Assembly: GCA_030431775.1 (NCBI GenBank)
Contig: JAUIHW010000027.1
Coordinates: forward strand, 1 to 54,065
Direction: 5' to 3'
DNA from: Gammaproteobacteria bacterium
GTDB taxonomy: Bacteria; Pseudomonadota; Gammaproteobacteria; Pseudomonadales; JAUIET01
DNA length: 54,065 nt
The notes beneath the pieces are model-generated. The model had not been told where the DNA came from and did no database searches. It saw only the letters and a list, made by a program, of their open reading frames with translations. Made by a program: the position numbers and the translations under genes. Below are positions 1-6,881 of this stretch, piece by piece (the stretch's first letter is position 1; each line of letters begins with the position of its first letter).

Positions 1-1839
1 ATCGATCCAAGGTGCACAGCGCCAATACAGGCAGCTGGTTTGGCCCTTGAAATGGAGGATGACTACAATCTTCGGTCGAAAAAAGCCAACCCTGACTTCA
101 GTGCGTCAGCGTCATACGGTGACCGCTTTGAGCTAGAGAGCATGGATGTAGGGTTTTATTCTGCATTCAACTACAAACACTCAACCGGCGATCGCGGCGT
201 TGCAGTGATTAGTGACGAATTAAATGAAACAGGTACTTACGTACGCTCAAAAGAAGTGACACGTATTGACGGTTATCTCGTTGGAGGTATCGAATTTCGT
301 GAAGCGGATGAAATTTTAAGCAAGACTATCTTGTTGCGTAGTACTGACGATGTTACTCGACGCGACGATGTGGAAGATCAGGAAGGTATTACTGTTCAGG
401 AGACGATCCTTGAGTTTGTTGAACGCCAGTTCTTTTCTCAGCAATTCACTGGCTCACATGAAATATATTTAGCTGATGACGCGTCAACTTTAGAATGGTA
501 TGTTGGCTACGCGGAGACCAAGCGGGACAACCCAGACCGGCGCACTTATCAGTACCGAAACGGTAACTTCGCTCCCTCAGAGCTGGAACGACGTTGGTCA
601 GAGCTTAGTGAAGACAGCGTGGACTTTGGCCTGGATTACACGCTGCCGTTTACTTTAACTGACGAAGTTTTCTTGGATCTGAAAATTGGTGCCCTATCCT
701 CAGACCGCTCACGCGATTTTGAGTTGTTCCGAATCGGCGTTCGTCAACGCGATATATCTGAAATAGATATTAAGGCGGACCTGGAACAAATATTGAGTTA
801 CGAGAATTTTGTTCGTGACCGCTTCAGAATTAACCCCGGCCGCACGGCGGACACAGACTTTTACAGTTCGGACGAAGAAGTTCAAGCTGCGTACATCAAC
901 ACCACCTTTGAGATTGGCGAGCAATGGACGGTTGATCTTGGAGCGCGTTGGGAAGACTTTACCCAGAAAATTCGCTACCCATTTGATGAAGATGCCAATG
1001 ATGAGCTGACCTCAGATGAGGTACTTCCGGGTTTGAATATCTCGTATCGACCCAATGATGAATGGCAATTCAGATTAGGATACAGCCAAACTATCTCCTA
1101 TCCAGGCCTCATAGAGCGGGCGGAATCCTTGGTGTTTGATCCTGAGACTGACGATCCCATCCTAGGCAACCCTGACCTAGAAATTGCCACGATCGACAAC
1201 ATCGACCTTCGCGCAGAGTACTACTTTTCAGATGATGAGAGTATTTCAATCGCAGTCTTCCAAAAGGACATAGACAAACCGGTGGAGCGCCAAGTAGCAG
1301 ATTCCTCTGGATCGGCAGCTTCAAGCTCAATCACTTTCAGAAACGCTGAAAAAGCCGAGCTGTTAGGTGTTGAAATAGATGCCTACAAGAACCTGCTGGA
1401 CCTTGATGACTCATTGCTTTTCATTTCAGGAAACATCTCCTGGATTGATTCTGAAGTAACTCTGGATGAAGATTCGTTGAGATTGGAGGGTGAGAACGCC
1501 CAGGGTCGCCAATTGCAAGGCCAGTCAGAATGGCTGGCTAATCTTCAGCTAGGTTATGATCATTACGATACCGAGCAGAAAGTGACCTTGCTGTTCAATT
1601 ATTTTGATGACCGAATTTTCCGGGTCGCTCGAGGCGCAAATGCGCAACCCGAGATTTTTAAGGGCCGCATGCTAGTTGACTTGAACTATGAAAAGCTGTT
1701 TGGAGAGAATTTCACGTTTAGTGCCTCTATTAAGAATCTGTTCAACGAGAAAATTGAATACGAACAAAATGATCGAATTATTGAGAGTTTCGACGAAGGA
1801 ACGTCTTTCTCTTTGAAAATTGAGTACGAGTTTCTGTAG
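1..1839 (+). CDS. TonB-dependent outer-membrane receptor, C-terminal part (5' end outside window)
   Basis: The frame is open from the first base, so the true start and the plug domain lie upstream; about 612 codons are visible. The protein is rich in short amphipathic strands alternating with acidic loops, as in a 22-stranded TonB-dependent barrel. The last 60 residues carry the usual ending, with a KNLFNEK-type motif and a final strand EYEF followed by one Leu, where most barrels end on the aromatic residue. The family imports bound ligands such as siderophores, vitamins or oligosaccharides across the outer membrane using TonB energy. The ligand cannot be read here. The stop codon lies 13 bases before the next start, so the two genes are probably co-transcribed and the lipoprotein may be its surface or periplasmic partner. 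Confidence 0.85.
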   Translation: MDPRCTAPIQAAGLALEMEDDYNLRSKKANPDFSASASYGDRFELESMDVGFYSAFNYKHSTGDRGVAVISDELNETGTYVRSKEVTRIDGYLVGGIEFREADEILSKTILLRSTDDVTRRDDVEDQEGITVQETILEFVERQFFSQQFTGSHEIYLADDASTLEWYVGYAETKRDNPDRRTYQYRNGNFAPSELERRWSELSEDSVDFGLDYTLPFTLTDEVFLDLKIGALSSDRSRDFELFRIGVRQRDISEIDIKADLEQILSYENFVRDRFRINPGRTADTDFYSSDEEVQAAYINTTFEIGEQWTVDLGARWEDFTQKIRYPFDEDANDELTSDEVLPGLNISYRPNDEWQFRLGYSQTISYPGLIERAESLVFDPETDDPILGNPDLEIATIDNIDLRAEYYFSDDESISIAVFQKDIDKPVERQVADSSGSAASSSITFRNAEKAELLGVEIDAYKNLLDLDDSLLFISGNISWIDSEVTLDEDSLRLEGENAQGRQLQGQSEWLANLQLGYDHYDTEQKVTLLFNYFDDRIFRVARGANAQPEIFKGRMLVDLNYEKLFGENFTFSASIKNLFNEKIEYEQNDRIIESFDEGTSFSLKIEYEFL

Positions 1840-1852
1840 GAGGAAACATTCC

Positions 1853-4714
1853 ATGTCTAAGACCCGACTATTGGCCGCCCTGATTGCCGCTAACACAGCT
1901 CTTGTGGGTTGTAGCGACGGTGACGAAGGTGACGCTGTATCGATTACCGTTAATGAGGCGCCGGCGCCCAGTCCGACACCGACGCCAACACCAACACCCA
2001 CTCCAACGCCTACTCCTACTCCGACACCCACCCCGGATGCCAATTGTGATCCTGTGCCGGATGCGAGTTTTGCTTCCTGTGATAGCAACACCGGCGTTGT
2101 GACCTTAACTGGCACGATCGATCAGGATTACACGCTGACTGCAGACCGCGAATGGCGTTTGCAGGGCGTTGTTCAGGTTGGTGAAGGTAACCAGCAGGTC
2201 AACAGCACAGCCGACGTGCAAGCGATTCGCGACGCGGGCGTCACTCTGACAATAGAGCCAGGTACCAATATCCGCGGTTTTGCCGACGGTACATTGCTGG
2301 TAACTCGCGGCTCCATGCTGATGGCCGATGGCACGGCGATGGAGCCCATCACTTTCAGCAGTCTGGCCGACTCGGATTTCGATGGCCTGGGCGAATGGGG
2401 TGGCGTTATTGTGCAAGGCTTCGCTCCGCAATATGGAGCCGGTGGCACCGGAGCCTGCTTTGGTGCTGGCGATGTGTGTAATGTCGAGGGCGAAGGTGGA
2501 ACTGCTGTTGCGGTATACGGCGGCAATGACCCGGCCGACAACAGTGGTGTGATTCGTTACGTCCGTATCGCCGAAGGCGGCCTGATCGACGGCCCGAACA
2601 ATGAAATTAATGGTTTAACACTGCAAGGTGTCGGCCATGGCACCACGGTGGAATACGTTCAGGTGCACAACAACCTGGACGATGGCGTGGAATGGTTTGG
2701 TGGCACGGTTAATGCGCGCTACCTGGTCCTGACCGGTAATGATGACGATGACATCGATTACGACGAAGGTTACCAGGGGAATATCCAGTACGCGATCATC
2801 CAGAAAGACCCGAACAAGGAAGACCCCACCGGTAGTAATGACCCGCGGGGTATTGAAGCCAACTCCAGCGACGATGAGTTCGTTCCTGAAACCAATGCGG
2901 TATTGGCTAACGTGATCGTTGTGGGTAGTACAGTTAACAATGATCCCGGCGGCTCTGAGCCGGGCATGCGCTTGCGTGGTGCGTTGACGACAGCTGTCTA
3001 CAACTCGGCGGTGCAGAACTTCGACACTGGATGTATCCGTATCGACGATGCGGATACTGATGGCGACGGAACGAACGATCAGTTCTCAACCGTGACCTTG
3101 GTAAACGTGCTAGGCGATTGTGAAGACGGTTTTTACGACCGCCGCGCAGCGGACACGGAAACCGGCGTTGGTGTTGGCCAGAACACAACGTTTACCGTGA
3201 ACGGCGCCTATGCCATCAACGAAGCTGAGGCGGTGCTGGCATCCGCGCCTACCATCACGGCTGTGGACAATGGCTCCGGTTTTACCTTCGACCAAACTGC
3301 GTACATCGGTGCGGTTGACCCTGCAGAAGCCGCCGGTTGGTGGGAGGGCTGGACCATCCCCGGTTCCCTGGCATCCGCCGACCCGGATTCGTCGCCGGAT
3401 TTCGTCAGCTGTACCGACGACATGGGCAGCACTATCTGTACTCTGACCGGGCGCATCGATGAAGATTACACCATGGTGCGCAACGTCGAGTGGCGCTTGC
3501 AGGGTGAGGTGATCGTGGGTAACGGTAACGTGACCGTGTCCAATGACGCTGACGTGCAGGCGATTCGTGACAACGGCGTGACGCTGACCATCGAGCCGGG
3601 CGTGGACGTTCGGGCATTCTCGGATGGCTCATTGCTGGTGACTCGTGGCTCCAAACTGGAAGCCGTTGGTTCCGCAGCAAGCCCCATCACCTTTAGCAGC
3701 TTGGGTGATGACGACTTCGACGGCGAAGGCGAATGGGGCGGTGTAATCGTCCAGGGCTTTGCGCCGCAATACGGCCAGGGTGGCACTGGAGCCTGCTTTG
3801 GCGCCGGTACCGTGTGCAACGTTGAAGGCGAGGGCGGAACCGTTATCGGTAACTATGGCGGTAATGACCCGGCTGACGACAGCGGCAGCATTCGCTATGT
3901 GCGAATCGCCGAGGGCGGCCTGGTGGCCGGACCGAACAACGAGATCAACGGCCTGACTTTGCAGGGTGTTGGCTACGGCACAACTGTTGAGTACGTTCAG
4001 GTGCACGGCAATCTCGACGATGGTGTTGAATGGTTCGGTGGCACGGTCAACGCACGCTACCTGGTGCTGACCAACAACGACGACGATGACATCGACTACG
4101 ATGAGGGTTATCAAGGCAATATTCAGTACGCGATTGTTCGCAAAAACCCGAATAAGGCCGACCCGACGGGTAGTAACGATCCGCGCGGTATTGAGGCTAA
4201 CTCCAGCGATGATGAGTTCGTGCCCGAAACCAACGCGACTCTGTCCAATATCCTGATTATCGGTAGCGATGTGAACAACGATCCGGGTGGTAGCGAGCCA
4301 GGCATGCGCCTGCGCGGAGCGCTGACTACCGCGATCTACAACACCGCAGTAGTCGACTTCGACACTTTCGGTTGTGTTCGCATCGACGATGCCGACACCG
4401 ATGGTGACGGCACCGATGACACCCTCTCAGATGTGACGTTCGAGAATGTGATCGGTGACTGTACCGCAGGTTTCTATAGCCACAATGTGGCCGACAGCGA
4501 AACCAATGCCGGCCCGGTTACGCCGATAACTTTTGATGCGGCGTACGCACTGGATGTTCCGGAAGGTGAAGTGGCTAGCACTGATCCGGCCGAAGTGGCC
4601 AACGGCTCAGGCTTTACCTTCGACAATACCGATTACATCGGTCCGGTCGACCCTGGAACGGCTGCAGCAGACGCTTGGTGGGCTGGCTGGATTATTCCCG
4701 GTTCGCTGGATTAA
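1853..4714 (+). CDS. Lipoprotein with Pro-Thr linker and two tandem homologous halves
   Basis: The ATG at 1853 is chosen because AGGAGG lies nine bases before it and because it starts a lipoprotein signal peptide with lipobox LVGC (Cys20). The product is 953 residues. A Pro-Thr repeat linker spans about residues 36-62. Two homologous halves follow, about residues 87-506 and 533-953, offset by 446 residues. Each half has an EPG-type turn, a GEWGGVIVQG segment, clustered Asp-rich turns and a conserved NDPGGSEPGMR segment. The regular short beta-rich motifs suggest a right-handed beta-helix; the fold is inferred. I do not recognise a named family. Sitting 13 bases after a TonB receptor gene suggests that the two act together in capturing or processing a ligand at the outer membrane. 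A strong terminator follows. Confidence 0.8.
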   Translation: MSKTRLLAALIAANTALVGCSDGDEGDAVSITVNEAPAPSPTPTPTPTPTPTPTPTPTPTPDANCDPVPDASFASCDSNTGVVTLTGTIDQDYTLTADREWRLQGVVQVGEGNQQVNSTADVQAIRDAGVTLTIEPGTNIRGFADGTLLVTRGSMLMADGTAMEPITFSSLADSDFDGLGEWGGVIVQGFAPQYGAGGTGACFGAGDVCNVEGEGGTAVAVYGGNDPADNSGVIRYVRIAEGGLIDGPNNEINGLTLQGVGHGTTVEYVQVHNNLDDGVEWFGGTVNARYLVLTGNDDDDIDYDEGYQGNIQYAIIQKDPNKEDPTGSNDPRGIEANSSDDEFVPETNAVLANVIVVGSTVNNDPGGSEPGMRLRGALTTAVYNSAVQNFDTGCIRIDDADTDGDGTNDQFSTVTLVNVLGDCEDGFYDRRAADTETGVGVGQNTTFTVNGAYAINEAEAVLASAPTITAVDNGSGFTFDQTAYIGAVDPAEAAGWWEGWTIPGSLASADPDSSPDFVSCTDDMGSTICTLTGRIDEDYTMVRNVEWRLQGEVIVGNGNVTVSNDADVQAIRDNGVTLTIEPGVDVRAFSDGSLLVTRGSKLEAVGSAASPITFSSLGDDDFDGEGEWGGVIVQGFAPQYGQGGTGACFGAGTVCNVEGEGGTVIGNYGGNDPADDSGSIRYVRIAEGGLVAGPNNEINGLTLQGVGYGTTVEYVQVHGNLDDGVEWFGGTVNARYLVLTNNDDDDIDYDEGYQGNIQYAIVRKNPNKADPTGSNDPRGIEANSSDDEFVPETNATLSNILIIGSDVNNDPGGSEPGMRLRGALTTAIYNTAVVDFDTFGCVRIDDADTDGDGTDDTLSDVTFENVIGDCTAGFYSHNVADSETNAGPVTPITFDAAYALDVPEGEVASTDPAEVANGSGFTFDNTDYIGPVDPGTAAADAWWAGWIIPGSLD
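1972..2035 (+). repeat. Pro-Thr coding microrepeat (linker)
   Basis: A run of CCN-ACN codon pairs encodes about ten Pro-Thr dipeptides between the lipobox region and the first globular half. Third bases vary between copies, so the dipeptide has been kept by selection rather than by recent slippage alone. Such linkers tether catalytic or binding domains away from the membrane. Confidence 0.85.
2111..4711 (+). repeat. Large in-gene tandem duplication, period about 1338 bp
   Basis: Copy one starts at 2111 and ends near 3370; copy two starts at 3449 and runs to the stop. The encoded halves are visibly very similar over their whole length, with the most variable stretch near the end of each copy. 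The DNA differs at many third positions, so this is an old or codon-shuffled duplication rather than an assembly artefact. Confidence 0.85.
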
Positions 4715-4765
4715 GCCCCCAGGTAGTCACACTGCGGCGCAAGTTGTATCCAGCGCCGTTCGGCA

Positions 4766-4799
4766 AAGCCCCTGCTCATCAGCGGGGGCTTTTGCTTTG
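4766..4799 (+). terminator. Rho-independent terminator after the lipoprotein gene
   Basis: AGCCCCTGC pairs with GCGGGGGCT (one G-T pair) around a six-base loop, and the stem runs into TTTTGCTTT. It lies about 50 bases after the lipoprotein stop. The convergent small gene ends at 4811, just beyond it. Confidence 0.8.
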
Positions 4800-4810
4800 T
4801 CGGCCCCGCT

Positions 4811-5146
4811 CTAAAGGGATACTTGTAACAGCTCCCAGCGGGCTTCGGCACCACGGTGCTCACGGCTGTAGCGGTATTCTACTGTTGCCCCTGGACGTAC
4901 CTTGATGATGTCCGAGGCAACTGAGCTGTCAACCTCGAAATTACGCTTGCGAAACCGACAATTGCTATTGGCGCTGTAGCGCTTGGCTGAATGAAAATCG
5001 ATGTACACCGATTTTGTGCCGTCTCGCGTTACGGTCTCTTTTACGGTACCCTCCAGAATGCAATCCTGTGCAGCGTGGGCGGGGCCAATAAACCCCAGGG
5101 TTAGAGCGACACTTCCTATGGCGGTCAATACTTTTGCGTTCTTCAT
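4811..5146 (-). CDS. Small exported protein of unknown function
   Basis: The start at 5146 is chosen over an upstream in-frame start (5170) because GGAG sits seven bases before it and it begins a clean signal peptide: MKNAK, a hydrophobic core, then AHA before the predicted cut. The precursor is 111 residues. The mature part is basic and small, with two cysteines that could form a disulfide (in AAQDC and in SNCRF), and many beta-strand-like segments. I do not recognise a family. It is transcribed away from phoB and towards the TonB/lipoprotein pair. Two Pho boxes lie in the intergenic region, but both read towards phoB, so Pho control of this gene is not shown. Confidence 0.6.
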   Translation of the reverse strand: MKNAKVLTAIGSVALTLGFIGPAHAAQDCILEGTVKETVTRDGTKSVYIDFHSAKRYSANSNCRFRKRNFEVDSSVASDIIKVRPGATVEYRYSREHRGAEARWELLQVSL

Positions 5147-5237
5147 GTTCAATCTCCTGTTTTCGTCCACCAGTGGCCAGTTAGGCTGGGTGGGTGACAG
5201 ACTGCAGTTCGCTGACGATCATGGCGCATCTGGCCGA

Positions 5238-5255
5238 GAGTCATTAAACTGTCAT
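5238..5255 (+). promoter_or_regulatory. Upstream Pho box
   Basis: GAGTCAT-TAAA-CTGTCAT matches the PhoB direct-repeat consensus (CTGTCAT, four-base AT spacer, CTGTCAY) at about 15 of 18 positions, with a perfect second half. No good -10 element follows at the usual distance, so it may be an auxiliary PhoB site for the downstream phoB promoter. Confidence 0.55.
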
Positions 5256-5364
5256 AATTATATGGTAGCTGTAACGGAGATGAAATATGTTACGTTTATG
5301 TGTATTTTTGATAACTTTTAGTTATATGTGAATTGTCCCATTATACGCAGGTTTGCGCAGAATG

Positions 5365-5398
5365 CTGTCATTAAATTGCCATACATCGCACCTAATAT
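5365..5398 (+). promoter_or_regulatory. phoB promoter: Pho box plus -10
   Basis: CTGTCAT-TAAA-TTGCCAT (5365-5382) has a perfect first half-site and an imperfect second one. Ten bases after it is TAATAT (5393-5398), a fair -10 at the distance typical of PhoB-activated promoters, where the Pho box replaces the -35. The phoB start is 32 bases further on. This predicts PhoB autoactivation under phosphate limitation. The rest of the 284-base gap back to the small exported gene is AT-rich and holds no other gene I can support. Confidence 0.7.
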
Positions 5399-5430
5399 CT
5401 TATTTTTAATGACAATTTTGCTTCTTTTAA

Positions 5431-6147
5431 ATGGCTGTGAAGAAAATACTGATTGTTGAGGATGAACTGGCGATTCGAGAAATGATTCGCACGGCGCTGG
5501 ATATGGCCGGATTTCACTGTTTTGAGGCCGGGGACGCGCATGAGGCGCATATCCAGGTGGTTGATTATAAACCGGATCTGATTCTGCTGGACTGGATGCT
5601 GCCCGGCAACAGTGGGTTGGAGCTTATCCGTCGTCTGAAGAGGGAGAGCATCCACTCTAATATACCCGTTATCATGCTGACTGCGCGTACTGACGAAGAC
5701 AATAAGATTCAAGGCTTGAATACCGGCGCGGACGACTACGTCACCAAGCCCTTTTCCCCGCGCGAGCTGATCGCGCGCATCAATGCCTTGCTGCGGCGAA
5801 CCGCACCGGATATGGAGTCCGGTCGTCTGACGATGGGCGGCCTGGAACTTGACGACAACAGCCATCGGGTGTTCATTAGCGATAAGGCCATCGATATTGG
5901 CCCCACCGAATTCAAACTGCTGCGTTTTTTTATGGCCCACCGCGACCGGGCATTCAGCCGCAATCAGATCCTGGATCATGTCTGGGGTGGTAATGTTTAC
6001 ATCGAAGAACGAACTGTCGATGTGCACATCCGCCGTTTGCGCAAAGCCCTGCGGCAGCTCGGTACCGATCCGGTTGACTACGGTAGCTTCATCCAAACAG
6101 TGCGCGGCACGGGCTATCGATTTTCCGAGCTAGCGCCTCAAACGTAA
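5431..6147 (+). CDS. phoB: Phosphate regulon response regulator PhoB
   Basis: This is a 238-residue OmpR/PhoB-class regulator of normal length. The receiver domain (about residues 1-120) has the acidic pair Glu10/Asp11, phosphoacceptor Asp54 in LLDWMLPG, Thr84 and Lys106 (TKPFSP). The C-terminal winged helix (about 130-232) has the PTEFKLL start, the recognition-helix region EERTVDVHIRRLRKAL and the TVRGTGYRF end. PhoB turns on phosphate uptake and scavenging genes when phosphorylated. A Pho box with a well-placed -10 lies directly upstream, supporting both the gene identity and autoregulation. The next gene begins within a few bases of the stop and encodes an unusual PhoR-like protein. No pst, phoU or ppk gene is visible nearby. 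Confidence 0.93.
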   Translation: MAVKKILIVEDELAIREMIRTALDMAGFHCFEAGDAHEAHIQVVDYKPDLILLDWMLPGNSGLELIRRLKRESIHSNIPVIMLTARTDEDNKIQGLNTGADDYVTKPFSPRELIARINALLRRTAPDMESGRLTMGGLELDDNSHRVFISDKAIDIGPTEFKLLRFFMAHRDRAFSRNQILDHVWGGNVYIEERTVDVHIRRLRKALRQLGTDPVDYGSFIQTVRGTGYRFSELAPQT

Positions 6148-6153
6148 TTGCCA

Positions 6154-6858
6154 ATGCCAGATGATTCTGCGATTTCCTCAGCAACGGGCTTACCGGAAAC
6201 AGCGGGGCTGATCAAGGAGCTCAGCAACGAATTGCGCGCGCCAATCACTGTCGTCGTTGGTTATCTGGAAACCATGCTCGGCAGCGCTGACGACAATTGG
6301 CGGCCCGCCATTGAGCAAATGCTGCGGCAGACACACCGCGTAGACCGTATTCTGAGCAGCCTGCTTACCCTGATCAGTCTGGAGTCCAGCACCGAAGAGC
6401 CCGAGAATACAGAGCTGGCCATTGCTCCGATGGTGAATATGATTTTTGAGGAAATCAGGCTGGTCAAGCCTAAGCAGACCCTGGAGTTCACCGACCATTG
6501 TTCTGCTCGATTGTGCGGCGGCGAGACGGAGCTGTATACCGCCCTGTATAATGTCATTGATAACGCCAGTCGTCACTCTGGAGACGATGGCAACATTCAG
6601 GTAACCTGGCAGCTTGAGGGTGGGCTGGGCTACCTAAGCGTTATCGATAATGGTCCCGGCATCGATCCGGACCAACAGGCACGGCTTGGGGAGCGCTTCT
6701 ACCGCACTGACCTGAATTCAGTGGGTGCGGGGCTTGGCTTGGCCATTGTCAAACAGGTGCTTGGTCGCCATCAGGCCGAGTTGCAGATTGAAAGCACAGC
6801 TGGCCAGGGCAGTACCTTCCGTTGCGTGTTTCCGGCCGAGCGCATTGTCAACAAATAA
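6154..6858 (+). CDS. Short soluble PhoR-like protein, phosphoacceptor His replaced by Asn
   Basis: The protein has 234 residues if it starts at ATG 6154; a TTG at 6148 directly after the phoB stop is the alternative, and neither has a strong ribosome site. It matches the DHp and ATPase domains of PhoR but has no membrane segment and no PAS domain; PhoR is usually over 400 residues. The H-box reads LSNELRAPITV, where kinases have SHELRTPLTV. The phosphoacceptor His is Asn25 (codon AAC at 6226-6228), and the Thr needed for phosphatase activity is Ala29. The ATPase half looks intact: N-box NVIDNASRHS, G1 DNGPGID, F-box ERFYRTD and G2 GAGLGLAIVK. It may bind ATP and PhoB without canonical autophosphorylation, perhaps as a modulator or pseudokinase; a full-length PhoR may be elsewhere. 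A sequencing error (CAC to AAC) is possible, but the missing N-terminus and the Ala argue against a single error. Confidence 0.75.
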   Translation: MPDDSAISSATGLPETAGLIKELSNELRAPITVVVGYLETMLGSADDNWRPAIEQMLRQTHRVDRILSSLLTLISLESSTEEPENTELAIAPMVNMIFEEIRLVKPKQTLEFTDHCSARLCGGETELYTALYNVIDNASRHSGDDGNIQVTWQLEGGLGYLSVIDNGPGIDPDQQARLGERFYRTDLNSVGAGLGLAIVKQVLGRHQAELQIESTAGQGSTFRCVFPAERIVNK

Positions 6859-6881
6859 TAGACTCGATTAGGCAAGAAAAA

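Noticed and set aside
1672-2115. Minus-strand frame with a long Gly-Val repeat
   Set aside because: It is the antisense of the Pro-Thr codon repeat in the lipoprotein gene, and it has no ribosome site.
5392-6096. Minus-strand frame of 234 residues
   Set aside because: Antisense to phoB, whose domain motifs are unmistakable; the frame shows no family features.
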